A stretch of DNA of 64,000 nucleotides from JBBQVS01 sp038211295 (GCA_038211295.1 JBBQVS010000002.1:1-64000); one strand, 5' to 3'. Shown: positions 24,185-33,415, numbered from the stretch's first letter. Numbers and translations are program-made. Notes: a model not told the origin generated them from the sequence alone.

Positions 24185-26149
24185 ATGTTGCGTTGCTTGA
24201 ATCCACGTTGTCAGAGAATGTCGCCCGACGGAAGTACCCAATGTGCCAACCAGAACTGTCTGTGTCTGCTACCAGAGGCGGTTGTCGCAGGACGCTATCG
24301 CGTGGAGACGCTGATTGGTATTGGTGGGATGGGTGCCGTCTATCGGGTGAGCGATACGTTTGAGATGAAACAGGTCGCTCTCAAAGTGCTGTCGATTACC
24401 TATCAGCAAACGGATGAAGAGACCGCGATAGAGCGTTTCCGCCGCGAGGCTCGCTATGCCCATCAGTTACAGCACAAAAACATTGTGTCTGTTATCAACT
24501 TTGGAAGCGATGGCCCCCTACTCTACCTCGTGATGCCACTTATCACAGGCGGGACGGTCAAAGCATTGCTCAAAGGGGAGCGACCCCTGCCAATCGCACA
24601 GGCACGGCAATATCTGAATGACTTAGCCGACGCCCTGGCGGCTATTCACGCGCACCCATTGCAGATTGTACATCGCGATATCAAACCGTCGAATTTGCTA
24701 CTCCATCAAGATGATGGACGACTGGTCGTTACCGATTTTGGTATCGCACGCGCTATGCAAAAAGAGAAGCCACTGACGCAAAGTGGTTGGTCTGTTGGCA
24801 CTACACACTATATCGCACCCGAACAAGAGCAAGGGCGGGCCGAACCCGCAAGCGATATTTACGCAATGGGCGTCGTGGCCTATCAGTTCATGACGGGCTT
24901 ACTCCCATTTCAAGCAGTAGTACGCAGTCACGCATCCGCACTACCACCACCTAGCACGTTGAATAGTTGGTTGCCCGTAACCGTTGATGACGTGATACTG
25001 CGCTCGATAGAGACCGATCCCCGCAAACGGTACTCTTCAGCGCGTGCATTCGCGGACGCGCTCAACGAAGCGTTGAATACAGACCTTTCGCCGAACGCTT
25101 CCGAGCCAACGATAGCAACAACCATCGCGACACCACGCAACGCGAACGTGCTAACACGCATTCTCATACCAGAAAACCCGTGTACTGAGTGTGGGCGCGA
25201 GAACCGCCCAACATCACGCTTCTGTCGCTACTGTGGACATAATTTGAACGAAACCTCGGCACTCCTCATGGATGCATGTCAGGTAGGCTTCTATAGTGAT
25301 ATCGGGCGCAACACGCAAGAGAACGAAGATATGTTGCTCATCACGCAAGGTCTCGGCGTCAATCTCACACCACCACCACACTCGTTTGGCCTGTTCGCGG
25401 TAGCGGATGGCTTGCGTGGTGAGCAACAAAATAACCAGGACGCAGTGGCTCAAAATAAACTAGCCCACGTCAAAGGGCGCGAGGCAAGTCGCCTGGGCGT
25501 AGAGACACTTGCGGATACCGTGCTGCCTCTGCTCGCTACAGCGTCGCGGCTAAACTCACAGCACACCCCCCTAGATAAGAGCAGCACTGCCACACGTACA
25601 ATTCAGGTATCACGACCCTCCGCTACTATCTTAGCACAGTGGCTCCACGACGGAATACGACAGGCCAATCAAGTTATTTATCACTGCAACGCAGACTACG
25701 AAACCGCGATGGGAAGTACGATGACAGCGGCACTTTTGCACAACCATCGCCTCTTCATCGCACACGTTGGAGATAGTCGGGCCTACCACTTCAACGCGCA
25801 ACAGGGCTTGCACCGCATCACAAATGACCACACACTCGCAGGTGATCTTGTTGCAGCAAATCTCTTACAGGCTGATGAAGTATACAAGAGTCCCAAACGC
25901 AATCAGCATTATCGCTATCTAGGCAACACCTATCAAGTACAGATTGATACCTTCCAGCAAACTGTCGAAGCTGACGACCTAATTATGTTGTGTACCGATG
26001 GTCTTTGGCACTTTATGCCAGAACAACGTATGAAAGAATTACTAGCAAGAGGTGGCGATCTTACACTGCTGGCACACCTATTGATAGACGAAGCAAGTGA
26101 TAAAGGTGGAGAAGGCAATGCAAGCGTGTTGGTGTTGCGGGTACTCTAA
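24185..26149 (+). CDS. Ser/Thr protein kinase-zinc ribbon-PP2C phosphatase fusion
   Basis: A 654-residue protein joining opposing enzymes. Residues 1-30 hold four or more Cys (CLNPRC...CANQNC), a possible metal site. A Hanks-type kinase spans about 36-300: GIGGMGAVYRV loop, catalytic Lys in VALKVL, HRDIKPSN, DFGIA and APEQ. A zinc ribbon follows (CTECGRENRPTSRFCRYCGH, about 337-356). A PP2C-like domain covers about 370-654: NEDMLL, AVADGLRG, GSTMTAALL, HVGDSRAY, LCTDGLW. The final metal-binding DN of PP2C reads GN, so phosphatase activity may be weakened. No membrane segment is seen; it is likely a cytoplasmic switch. Confidence 0.92.
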   Translation: MLRCLNPRCQRMSPDGSTQCANQNCLCLLPEAVVAGRYRVETLIGIGGMGAVYRVSDTFEMKQVALKVLSITYQQTDEETAIERFRREARYAHQLQHKNIVSVINFGSDGPLLYLVMPLITGGTVKALLKGERPLPIAQARQYLNDLADALAAIHAHPLQIVHRDIKPSNLLLHQDDGRLVVTDFGIARAMQKEKPLTQSGWSVGTTHYIAPEQEQGRAEPASDIYAMGVVAYQFMTGLLPFQAVVRSHASALPPPSTLNSWLPVTVDDVILRSIETDPRKRYSSARAFADALNEALNTDLSPNASEPTIATTIATPRNANVLTRILIPENPCTECGRENRPTSRFCRYCGHNLNETSALLMDACQVGFYSDIGRNTQENEDMLLITQGLGVNLTPPPHSFGLFAVADGLRGEQQNNQDAVAQNKLAHVKGREASRLGVETLADTVLPLLATASRLNSQHTPLDKSSTATRTIQVSRPSATILAQWLHDGIRQANQVIYHCNADYETAMGSTMTAALLHNHRLFIAHVGDSRAYHFNAQQGLHRITNDHTLAGDLVAANLLQADEVYKSPKRNQHYRYLGNTYQVQIDTFQQTVEADDLIMLCTDGLWHFMPEQRMKELLARGGDLTLLAHLLIDEASDKGGEGNASVLVLRVL

Positions 26150-26162
26150 ACAAGAAAGAGAC

Positions 26163-26213
26163 GAGCAACGAGGGATTAAAATATAATAGCGTCTAATCCC
26201 CCGTTGCTTGCTC
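26163..26213. terminator. Terminator hairpin between convergent genes
   Basis: AGCAACG and GGGATTA on the left (within 26163-26178) pair with TAATCCC and CGTTGCT on the right (26194-26213) with one internal mismatch. Confidence 0.6.
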
Positions 26214-26221
26214 AATAGACG

Positions 26222-28351
26222 TTATTCAGTGGCAAGCAGCCAGCAACGGAGCAATTCCGAAACGCTCCATGCCTGAGCATAGCAGCCAGCAGGAGTAAAC
26301 GGTGCCTCTGGCTCCGCAACCTCACTGATTGTTCCCAGACATGCCGTCCACAGTTGTTCAATCAACGGCTGAAGCAGAGGCAGTAACGCGCTCTTGTCAT
26401 TGTGAATACGCATATGTACGTCCACATAAGGGCCAATAAGCCACGACCAAACGGTTCCCTGATGATATGCGCTATCACGCTCGACAGGGCCACCATTGAA
26501 GTGACTGCGATACACAGCATCGTTGGGACTAAGCGTTCGCACACCAAGCGGCGTAAGCAAACGCTCGGTGACATGCTGGAACATACTTGTGATCTGCGCC
26601 TCCGTCAGAAGTTCGGGCGTTAATGACGCGGCGAAAAGCTGGTTTGGACGTAAAGATGCATCATTTTGTCCACTTACACCATCAACATCAACTACATCGA
26701 ATAAGTAGCCCTCGGCTTCATTCCAGAAACGTGTTGCGAAGTTCTGGCTAATTTGACGACGTATTTGGCTATATGAAGTTGCGTCTCTTGAAAGATGCAC
26801 CGCCCACGACTCTATCGAGGTGAGCGCAGCATACCATAACGCGTTAATCTCGACAGGCTTGCCTCGACGCGGTGTTATGACCAGACCATTGACCTTTGCA
26901 TCCATCCATGTGAGCTGCACACCCGGTACACCCGCGCGTAATAAGCCATCGGCGGGGTCAACACCAATCCCAAAATCTGTTCCGCGAATATGCCAGTCGA
27001 TGATAGTTTGTAGTGACGGAAAAAGCTCTTTGAGCAGCGTCCAATCACCCGTGACAGCCAGATAGCGGTTCAGCGCGTGGAAAAGCCAGAGTGTCGCATC
27101 AACGGTGTTGTACTCCGGTGCCTCGCCGTCGTCGGGAAAGCGGTTGGGAATCAGGCCGTTGTGAGCAAATGAGACAAACGCTTTGAGCAAGCCACGCGCT
27201 TCGCTATACCTGCCTGTCGAAAGAAGCAGGCCAGGAAGCGCAACCATACTATCACGTCCCCAGTCAGTAAACCAGGGGTAGCCAGCGATGATGGTTTTAC
27301 GGTCAGGCGTAAGCTTCAGGGGTTGATTAGCGGTCAGTTTCGCGTAATCAGGGCGGGCAACAATAAACTGGTCAGCGGCTAACACCAGACGGGCATGTAC
27401 AGGGTCATGATTTTGTAAGTTATCAACGGACTGCTTGGCAACGGAGAGTAGTTGGCGAATACGCCGTTGATGTCGCATCATTGCCTGCGTAACCGCTTCT
27501 TCATGATGAGGGCCGCCGAAATCCTCGGAGATTTTTGTTCCGGCACTCAAGACAAGCGTGGTACGCATACCGGGGGCAAGGGCGATATCGAACATCCCCG
27601 GTTGATATACGTCTTCATGGTCCGCAAGTCCGCGCTCGGTGTCGCGGCGATGACCCACGCGCCAGTACCAGACATCAGTATGCGTAAACGATGCGTTGGC
27701 ACCAGCGATCAATTGGTAAGTTGGCGCACCATCGAACGCGCGAATATGGCAATGATTACCTTGACTATCTACTTGAAAATGCCAGTCGCCCGCCCCTTTT
27801 GTCGTCGCGTGATAATCACGGGAGAGGCAGAAGGGAATCAACGTCAGGGTAAGTGGTGCGCTGGTTGGCCCCGCTTCAAGCGTACCGCGCACTACATACT
27901 GCACATATGTTGTGTTCTGCCCATATTCCATCCAAACTCGCTTCTCCAATGTAAGCGTTTCGGTGAGACGATAAAAAAAGCACACGATATCGCCCTCTAA
28001 CGACACCGACTCCAGATGCACGTTGCCACGTGGGTCAATCGCGCCGCTCTGGTATTCGTTGACACCCAACAGGAACGAGCGTCCATCTGGTAAAACGACC
28101 TCTTCATCAATCTTTGTTACCAGTACAGTGCGCTCAACGGGTGGATGCAGGGAGGCCACCAGTAGACCATGATAGCAGCGCGTGGTCGCGCCCGCTATGG
28201 AGCCACTTGCGTAACCACCAATGCCATTGGTGACAAGCCACTCGCGATCAAGGCTCGCATTCACATCGGCGCAGATATCGCGCCCTATTTGTAAGTTCCA
28301 GGCGTTGGCCTGACTCTGTTGTTGCGTTTCGTTATCGTGTTGCACAATCAT
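26222..28351 (-). CDS. Glycogen debranching enzyme (amylo-alpha-1,6-glucosidase family)
   Basis: A 709-residue protein. The N-terminal part begins REWLVTNGIGGYASGSIAGATTRCYHGLL, the signature of the bacterial/archaeal GDE N-terminal domain. The C-terminal (alpha/alpha)6 domain contains AGYPWFTDWGRDSMVALPGL and NRFPDDGEAPEYNTVDATLW, typical of the glucosidase site, and FNGGPVERDSAYHQGTVWSW. It hydrolyses alpha-1,6 branch glucose in glycogen-like polymers. GAAGGA precedes the ATG at 28351. It lies 21 bases downstream of the aminotransferase gene, so the two are probably co-transcribed from upstream. Confidence 0.9.
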   Translation of the reverse strand: MIVQHDNETQQQSQANAWNLQIGRDICADVNASLDREWLVTNGIGGYASGSIAGATTRCYHGLLVASLHPPVERTVLVTKIDEEVVLPDGRSFLLGVNEYQSGAIDPRGNVHLESVSLEGDIVCFFYRLTETLTLEKRVWMEYGQNTTYVQYVVRGTLEAGPTSAPLTLTLIPFCLSRDYHATTKGAGDWHFQVDSQGNHCHIRAFDGAPTYQLIAGANASFTHTDVWYWRVGHRRDTERGLADHEDVYQPGMFDIALAPGMRTTLVLSAGTKISEDFGGPHHEEAVTQAMMRHQRRIRQLLSVAKQSVDNLQNHDPVHARLVLAADQFIVARPDYAKLTANQPLKLTPDRKTIIAGYPWFTDWGRDSMVALPGLLLSTGRYSEARGLLKAFVSFAHNGLIPNRFPDDGEAPEYNTVDATLWLFHALNRYLAVTGDWTLLKELFPSLQTIIDWHIRGTDFGIGVDPADGLLRAGVPGVQLTWMDAKVNGLVITPRRGKPVEINALWYAALTSIESWAVHLSRDATSYSQIRRQISQNFATRFWNEAEGYLFDVVDVDGVSGQNDASLRPNQLFAASLTPELLTEAQITSMFQHVTERLLTPLGVRTLSPNDAVYRSHFNGGPVERDSAYHQGTVWSWLIGPYVDVHMRIHNDKSALLPLLQPLIEQLWTACLGTISEVAEPEAPFTPAGCYAQAWSVSELLRCWLLATE

Positions 28352-28372
28352 GCTTTATCCTTCTTCGCCGTA

Positions 28373-29536
28373 TTATGCTTTAACTGCGACTTTCATGCGT
28401 TTCAGCGCGGTTTCAATGCGTTCGTCAGGGGCGGTCATTGAGATGCGTAAATAGCCTTCACCTGCCGCGCCGAAGTTCGTACCCGGTGTCACAAACACGC
28501 CCGTTTGGTCAAAAAGCCAGTCGGCGAAATGATGTGAAGTAACGCCCTGCGGCACCCCCGCCCAGATATACAGGCCTGCTCGCGGCGAATGTGTACGCAT
28601 CCCAAGCGCGTTACACCCTTCGACAAGCAGATCACGACGACGTTTATAGATGAGGTTGCGTTGCTCTAACCACGCTGTTGGCAAATGAAGGGCTTCGATG
28701 GCAGCATACTGCACTGGACGAAAGATACCACTATCAATGTTACTCTTCAGCCGTCCCACAGCATCGACAAGTGTCGGATTGCCGACCAGCATTCCCATAC
28801 GAAACCCCGCCATATTATAGGTTTTACTCAGGGAATGCAGTTCTACAGCAACATCGCTGGCTCCGGAAACTTGAAGAATACTCACGGGACGGAAGTCATC
28901 AAAATATACTTCAGCGTAAGCCATGTCATGAATAACCACAATGTTGTGTTTGTGCGCGAACGCTACAACGCGCTCAAAGAATTTCAGGTCGGCACATGCC
29001 GCCGTTGGATTATTGGGATAGTTAATCCAGAGTACACGCGCCTTCGTTAGCACGTCTTGTGGAATAGCATCAAGGTCTGGTAGGTAATTGTTGTGTTCGG
29101 ATAGAGTGAGCATATATGGTACGGCACCCACACTGGTGCTGCCGGTAATGTACACGGGATAGTAGGGGTCAGGAATAAGCGAAACATCACCCGCATTGAG
29201 TACAGCAGAGGCGACGTAGGCCAGCCCCTCTTTTGAGCCGAGCAGGGGTAAAATATCGCGTTCGGGCGTTAGCTGCACCCCAAAACGTTGCACGAACCAC
29301 GCGGCGATTGCCTCATGCAAGGCGTACATACCGCGATATTCCGGGTAACGATGGTTTTCCGGTTCCTGCATCGCCGCGCACAAGCGGTCTACAACAACCT
29401 GTGGCGCAGGCAAATCAGGGTCGCCCATCGACAGACTGATTACATCGACTCCTGCGGCTTTCCGTTCGGCTATTTTACGCTTGGCATCAGCGAAGTGATA
29501 CGGTGGTAGAGTATTGATGAGGTGTGAAAGTTGCAT
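28373..29536 (-). CDS. Class I aminotransferase, LL-diaminopimelate aminotransferase-like
   Basis: A 387-residue fold-type I PLP enzyme. Signatures: SMGDPDLPAP, HRYPEYRGMYALHEAIAAWF, INYPNNPTAA, HDMAYAEVYFDD and the PLP-Lys region HSLSKTYNMAGFRMGMLVG. The PEYRGMYALHEAI and YNMAGFR wording is typical of the DapL/aspartate aminotransferase subgroup used by Chloroflexota for lysine synthesis. The substrate is therefore likely LL-diaminopimelate, but other aminotransferases share these motifs. The start at 29536 (MQLSHLINTLP) follows AAGGAG. Confidence 0.85.
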   Translation of the reverse strand: MQLSHLINTLPPYHFADAKRKIAERKAAGVDVISLSMGDPDLPAPQVVVDRLCAAMQEPENHRYPEYRGMYALHEAIAAWFVQRFGVQLTPERDILPLLGSKEGLAYVASAVLNAGDVSLIPDPYYPVYITGSTSVGAVPYMLTLSEHNNYLPDLDAIPQDVLTKARVLWINYPNNPTAACADLKFFERVVAFAHKHNIVVIHDMAYAEVYFDDFRPVSILQVSGASDVAVELHSLSKTYNMAGFRMGMLVGNPTLVDAVGRLKSNIDSGIFRPVQYAAIEALHLPTAWLEQRNLIYKRRRDLLVEGCNALGMRTHSPRAGLYIWAGVPQGVTSHHFADWLFDQTGVFVTPGTNFGAAGEGYLRISMTAPDERIETALKRMKVAVKA

Positions 29537-29683
29537 AAAAACAAGGACTCCTTGCAAGAAACGATACGTCAAGCTACCTATAAGACTAAGACGAACGAGA
29601 CCCTACTTTGTGACGTTGAATATCCTACATCCATCCCCTGATAATAGCAAGCAAAAGAAAAGAACGCCCTAATAAAAGTACAA

Positions 29684-29735
29684 TGAAGAAAGGGGTCACG
29701 CCGAAGGCTTTCCCTCTGCGTGACCCCTTTCTTCA
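29684..29735 (-). terminator. Strong terminator after the nucleotidyltransferase gene
   Basis: An 18-base arm (29718-29735) pairs perfectly with 29684-29701. On the minus strand the hairpin is followed by a T-rich stretch. Confidence 0.75.
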
Positions 29736-29750
29736 TCACTCTCACACACC

Positions 29751-32252
29751 TTATTGTTGTAGTCCACTCACAACGCGGGCGTATTTCTCGGCGAGGGCTT
29801 GCGCTTGCTCGCTCGAGACCGATTCAGCGACGACATGAAAGACAGGACTGTCGGCGTCGGGCAGAACAAGAACCCACTCTTTGCCGAGGTCGATTTTGAT
29901 GCCGTCAATTGGCTTGGCACGCCGTTCACGATACTGTTCGCTTAGAATACGCATGACCTTGCCCTTTGCTTCCCACGGACAGGTAACATGTGTCGTACTC
30001 ATGTAGTACGCAGGCAGGTCATCGACAATGTCGGAGAGCTTCACCTGGAAGACCGCGAGCAATTCGAGCAACTTGGCGATGGCGAGCATACCATCAAAAG
30101 CAGGTTGTAGTGCTGGTAGCACAAAACCACCCCTACCATCGCCACCCAGAATAACGCCTTCGCGTCCTGCCGCGGTCATAAGCGCGTGTGGCAACACCTT
30201 TGTGTGCTGAATATAGCCATCATAACGTTTGGCGATATGCTGTAACGCGCTAGGGGCCGTGACAGGAGCCGCAACGGTGCCACCGCGCTGCTGTCGTAAA
30301 ATCAGGCTGGTCATAGCTGCCAGCATCTTCATTCCATCGAGTACACGCCCACGATCATCAACCACCGAGATGCGTTCAGCACCTGGGTCTATGCGAATAC
30401 CGATGTCGGTGTTCAACGCTGAACTGATGGTCGCGAGTCGCTGCATATCCTTGTTTACACCATCAAGCGAACGGGACGACGGCTCCTCGTCGCTGGTGGT
30501 GTTCAAAACGATTACTTCGCATCCAAGTTTCGTGAAGATGTCCGGCAACAACTGCATCGCGCTACTATGGGCGTAGTCCACCACGAGCTGAAACTTGCGC
30601 TGGCGCACGATTTCGGTATCGACTACCTTGTTGAAGCCCTCCAGATAACGACCACTCACCGCCGAGTTTTCGAGAACCTCGATAGCTCCAATCTCGTCTA
30701 GATAAACGCGGCGATAATCTTCGCGGAAGAAGAGATTTTCGATTTTGCGCTCGGTGGTTTTGTTGATATCGAGACCGTACTGGTCAAAAATCTTGATATC
30801 GACAACACGCTGGTCATAGGGCGAGACGCGCACATGTACGCCACCAACCGACTCGGTATTGCGAATATAGTAGCGGGCAACAGGAATCGGCACCTGATTG
30901 ATGTCATGCACATTGATGCCTGCCGATGGCAGACCCGCGTTGATACCGCGCTTAATCATACGCGAGGTACGGTAGGCATCGCGGTTCAAGCTAACAATGG
31001 CACCTTTCGGCAGAATAGCACCATAGGTCGCGCCCAGCTTCGTGGCGAATTCAGGAGTCAGGTCCACGTTGACAAGTCCGCTCACGCCGTAGCGGCTGAA
31101 CAGGCCACGCCGCCCCTGCGATCCCCAAATGATGCTAGTGTTGATGACCGCGCCACCTTCAATCTCCTTGTCAGGCCAGATCTTGATGTTAGGCTGAATG
31201 ATCGCGCCTTCCTGGATGATGGAATTGTCGCCAATCACCGAGCCTTCAAACATCACAGCTTTACTTTTAATGCTTGTGGAAGAACCAACTATGGCACCGC
31301 GCAATTCCGCGCGTTCCCCGATATACGAGCTGTTCCAGACAATGCTACGGTCAACCTGAGCGCGTTCGTCGATGATGGTATAATGCCCTATCGAACTGGG
31401 GCCATGCACAATCGCGCCCGGACGAACCTTGCAGTCATGCCCAAGATAGACCGGCCCGAAGAGCTGCGCGTCCTCTGAAATTTCGACTCCCTCTTCACAC
31501 CAGATATTGTTGCCAATGTTCTTCGCGGGGATCTCAACTTCAACATGACCAAGTAACGCGTCCGCATTAGCACGCATGTACTCGCTCAAACTACCAACAT
31601 CACACCAGTAGCCGCTCTGCGCCACATAGCCATAAATGGGATCGCCCTTCCGCAGCATCATTGGGAAGAGTTCCTGACTAAAGTCGAACTGCTTGTTTTT
31701 CTCAAAGTACGTGAATACTTGCGGGTCGATAACGTAAATACCTGTGTTGATTGTATCGCTAAAGACTTCGCCCCAGCTTGGCTTCTCCAAGAACTGCGAA
31801 ATATGCCCATCTTCGTTGGTGATGATAACCCCATATTCCAGAGGATTATGCACGTGTGCAAGCAGAAGCGTTGCAAGCGATTTCTTTTCGTTATGATAGT
31901 TGATGAGGTCGGTGAGGTTATAGTCGGTGAGCGCGTCGCCACTAATGACGAGAAATGGCTCGGTGAGTTGCTCTTCCGCGTTCTTGACACTGCCTGCCGT
32001 TCCCAAAGGCACATCTTCTCGCGAGTAGGTGATACGCATTCCCAGCTGGGAACCATTGCCAAAGTAGTCTTCGATATTGCTGGCAAGATATTGGACGGTA
32101 ACAACAACTTCCGTGATCCCGTGACGTTTTAACAGGTTGAGGATGTGCTCCATCACTGGTTTTCCTGCAATGGGAACCATTGGCTTCGGACGCCGAATCG
32201 TCAATGGTCGTAGCCTCGATCCTTCCCCGCCTGCCATAACTACCGCTTTCAT
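29751..32252 (-). CDS. Mannose-1-phosphate guanylyltransferase / phosphomannomutase-like fusion
   Basis: An 833-residue protein. Residues 1-235 are a sugar-nucleotide transferase (MKAVVMAGGEGSRLRPLT, KPMVPIAGKPVMEH). A left-handed beta-helix of hexapeptide repeats follows (about 250-370). From about 385 a phosphohexomutase-like part is present but altered. The serine loop reads GGVHVRVSPYD instead of TASHNP, and the metal loop reads RIDPGAER instead of DGDGDR. The C-terminal SGTEPK-type loop is also absent. So nucleotidyl transfer is likely active and the mutase part likely regulatory or dead. It supplies GDP-mannose or similar for envelope glycans. Confidence 0.88.
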   Translation of the reverse strand: MKAVVMAGGEGSRLRPLTIRRPKPMVPIAGKPVMEHILNLLKRHGITEVVVTVQYLASNIEDYFGNGSQLGMRITYSREDVPLGTAGSVKNAEEQLTEPFLVISGDALTDYNLTDLINYHNEKKSLATLLLAHVHNPLEYGVIITNEDGHISQFLEKPSWGEVFSDTINTGIYVIDPQVFTYFEKNKQFDFSQELFPMMLRKGDPIYGYVAQSGYWCDVGSLSEYMRANADALLGHVEVEIPAKNIGNNIWCEEGVEISEDAQLFGPVYLGHDCKVRPGAIVHGPSSIGHYTIIDERAQVDRSIVWNSSYIGERAELRGAIVGSSTSIKSKAVMFEGSVIGDNSIIQEGAIIQPNIKIWPDKEIEGGAVINTSIIWGSQGRRGLFSRYGVSGLVNVDLTPEFATKLGATYGAILPKGAIVSLNRDAYRTSRMIKRGINAGLPSAGINVHDINQVPIPVARYYIRNTESVGGVHVRVSPYDQRVVDIKIFDQYGLDINKTTERKIENLFFREDYRRVYLDEIGAIEVLENSAVSGRYLEGFNKVVDTEIVRQRKFQLVVDYAHSSAMQLLPDIFTKLGCEVIVLNTTSDEEPSSRSLDGVNKDMQRLATISSALNTDIGIRIDPGAERISVVDDRGRVLDGMKMLAAMTSLILRQQRGGTVAAPVTAPSALQHIAKRYDGYIQHTKVLPHALMTAAGREGVILGGDGRGGFVLPALQPAFDGMLAIAKLLELLAVFQVKLSDIVDDLPAYYMSTTHVTCPWEAKGKVMRILSEQYRERRAKPIDGIKIDLGKEWVLVLPDADSPVFHVVAESVSSEQAQALAEKYARVVSGLQQ

Positions 32253-32317
32253 TGTGAGGCCCTGCCTTTCTAGGGGAACAACCATCATGGTCGCTCACTA
32301 GTATAGGTGTAAACACA

Positions 32318-32346
32318 GAGACGGCGTAGCAATGCCACGCCGTCTC
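32318..32346 (-). terminator. Terminator of the small gene at 32439
   Basis: GAGACGGCGT (32318-32327) pairs perfectly with ACGCCGTCTC (32337-32346). No long T-run follows. Confidence 0.6.
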
Positions 32347-32438
32347 ATCTGCTCCGCTACAATATATTGTACAACACAATAAAAATGCATCGCAAGCACT
32401 CACAACAACGATTGAGCCTTACTTTTGACAAGTTCACA

Positions 32439-32627
32439 TTACCAGTCGCTAAGACGCCCATGCTCTACGAGCCAGCGTATAAAACGATGGTAGTTTGTTT
32501 CTTCTTTCACTAAGCACTCTTCGTATTCCTCTTGCAGCTTAATAAGCTGGCGCGCCTCGTCTACAGTGAAACCCTCGTCTAGGAGGGCGTCGATGAGCAA
32601 ATCTACGTACTGTTGCTGCTGCTGCAT
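32439..32627 (-). CDS. Small hypothetical helical protein
   Basis: A 62-residue protein starting MQQQQQYVDLLIDALLDEGF, encoded by a run of near-identical Gln codons, then a helical, acidic stretch TVDEARQLIKLQEEYEECLV. A very good AAGGAGGA precedes the ATG. It resembles small UBA-like or adaptor domains in pattern (DEGFTVDEARQLI), but no family is certain. It stands alone upstream of the nucleotidyltransferase gene. Confidence 0.6.
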   Translation of the reverse strand: MQQQQQYVDLLIDALLDEGFTVDEARQLIKLQEEYEECLVKEETNYHRFIRWLVEHGRLSDW

Positions 32628-32960
32628 GTGTAAAGTCCTCCTTCTCTCTTGAAAACTACTCTTCTAGACCCGAATACTGAAAACACGGCAATGAGCTATC
32701 TACATAGCACCCGTCATTGGATACTATGCTACCTCTGTGTGGATGTATCTACATTGGCAGACGTAGAGGTACGACAAAACGGACCCCTATAGATGTACAT
32801 AACTACCTATGGTCTATACGCAAAGCCAACAATGGACGGTGGAGTGTGTAGCTGATGCGTTTTCTCGCTTGCAACCTATCCCTACTACTATAACGAACGC
32901 TACTAAAAAAAGTATAGCACAAAGTACACTACCTTTTCCAGTATTCTTGAGTATTTTCTG

Positions 32961-33000
32961 CGATATACGTACCCGACAGCACTCCCCAGTACGTATATCG
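32961..33000. terminator. Hairpin with 12-bp perfect stem
   Basis: CGATATACGTAC (32961-32972) pairs with GTACGTATATCG (32989-33000) and is followed on the plus strand by AATTTTTG. It could terminate a plus-strand transcript, but no gene precedes it. From 32628 to here I see no gene. Confidence 0.45.
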
Positions 33001-33073
33001 AATTTTTGCGACAGGCATACAGAACTATAAAGGCACCATCTCTATCACAAGGTCAACCATATTCCTTCTACAT

Positions 33074-33110
33074 TTTATCTTTATTTTTTCTCCCAAAAAA
33101 TAAAGATAAA
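33074..33110. repeat. AT-only 16-bp perfect inverted repeat
   Basis: TTTATCTTTATTTTTT (33074-33089) pairs exactly with 33095-33110 around CTCCC. It ends 39 bases upstream of a consensus promoter. Possible roles are a protein-binding site, a terminator for leftward transcription, or a curved upstream element. Confidence 0.6.
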
Positions 33111-33149
33111 TTGCATTTTCCTATTTTCCAAACGAATTTTTAAAAAGGC

Positions 33150-33178
33150 TTGACAACCGCGAAAATCCAATATATAAT
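33150..33178 (+). promoter_or_regulatory. Perfect consensus housekeeping promoter
   Basis: TTGACA (33150-33155), a 17-base spacer and TATAAT (33173-33178): an exact match to the consensus for the main sigma factor. Transcription should start near 33185. Confidence 0.85.
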
Positions 33179-33204
33179 ACGAACATCGAAAGGAGGTGAT
33201 GTGA

Positions 33205-33279
33205 ATGGATCAAAGTAGTCGCTGCACAGGCAGCGTTGTAGATTCTCACATCTTCCAGTCGAGAGGAATTGCGCTCTAA
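33205..33279 (+). CDS. 24-codon ORF inside the candidate leader RNA
   Basis: The ATG at 33205 lies eight bases after AGGAGG within AAAGGAGGTGAT, close to the best possible ribosome site. The peptide starts MDQSSRCTGSVVDSHIFQSR and has no run of one amino acid, so classical amino acid attenuation is unlikely. It may be a leader peptide or a real small protein. Confidence 0.4.
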   Translation: MDQSSRCTGSVVDSHIFQSRGIAL

Positions 33280-33377
33280 GGAACGTGGAACTTCTCGCTG
33301 ATCTCGGCTTTGTTGCTGAGTGAAGGTTGACAATCAACACCGGCAGGCTGTGTGTCCACATCTGTCTGTGCAGCACG

Positions 33378-33415
33378 CCCAGAGTGGTGATTTATTCACT
33401 GCTCTGGGATTTTTT
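33378..33415 (+). terminator. Intrinsic terminator of the leader RNA
   Basis: CCCAGAG-TGGTGA (33378-33390) pairs with TCACTG-CTCTGGG (33396-33408) through two G-U pairs, with a five-base loop and a TTTTTT tail (33410-33415). Confidence 0.85.

Larger units (their letters stand above)
33185..33415 (+). ncRNA. Candidate leader or small RNA upstream of birA
   Basis: About 230 bases bounded by a perfect promoter and a strong intrinsic terminator. Several local stems are visible inside: CTCGGC/GCTGAG near 33311-33328, GTTGA/TCAAC near 33337, and a GCTG/CAGC-closed hairpin near 33349-33374. The 5' part carries an exact anti-anti-Shine-Dalgarno string and a 24-codon ORF. It is not 6S, SRP, RNase P or tmRNA by any motif I know. 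It could be an attenuator leader for birA or a free-standing small RNA. Confidence 0.5.

Noticed and set aside
30834..31478. A 214-residue frame opposite the guanylyltransferase
   Set aside because: It is antisense to the hexapeptide-repeat part, whose regularity keeps other frames open.
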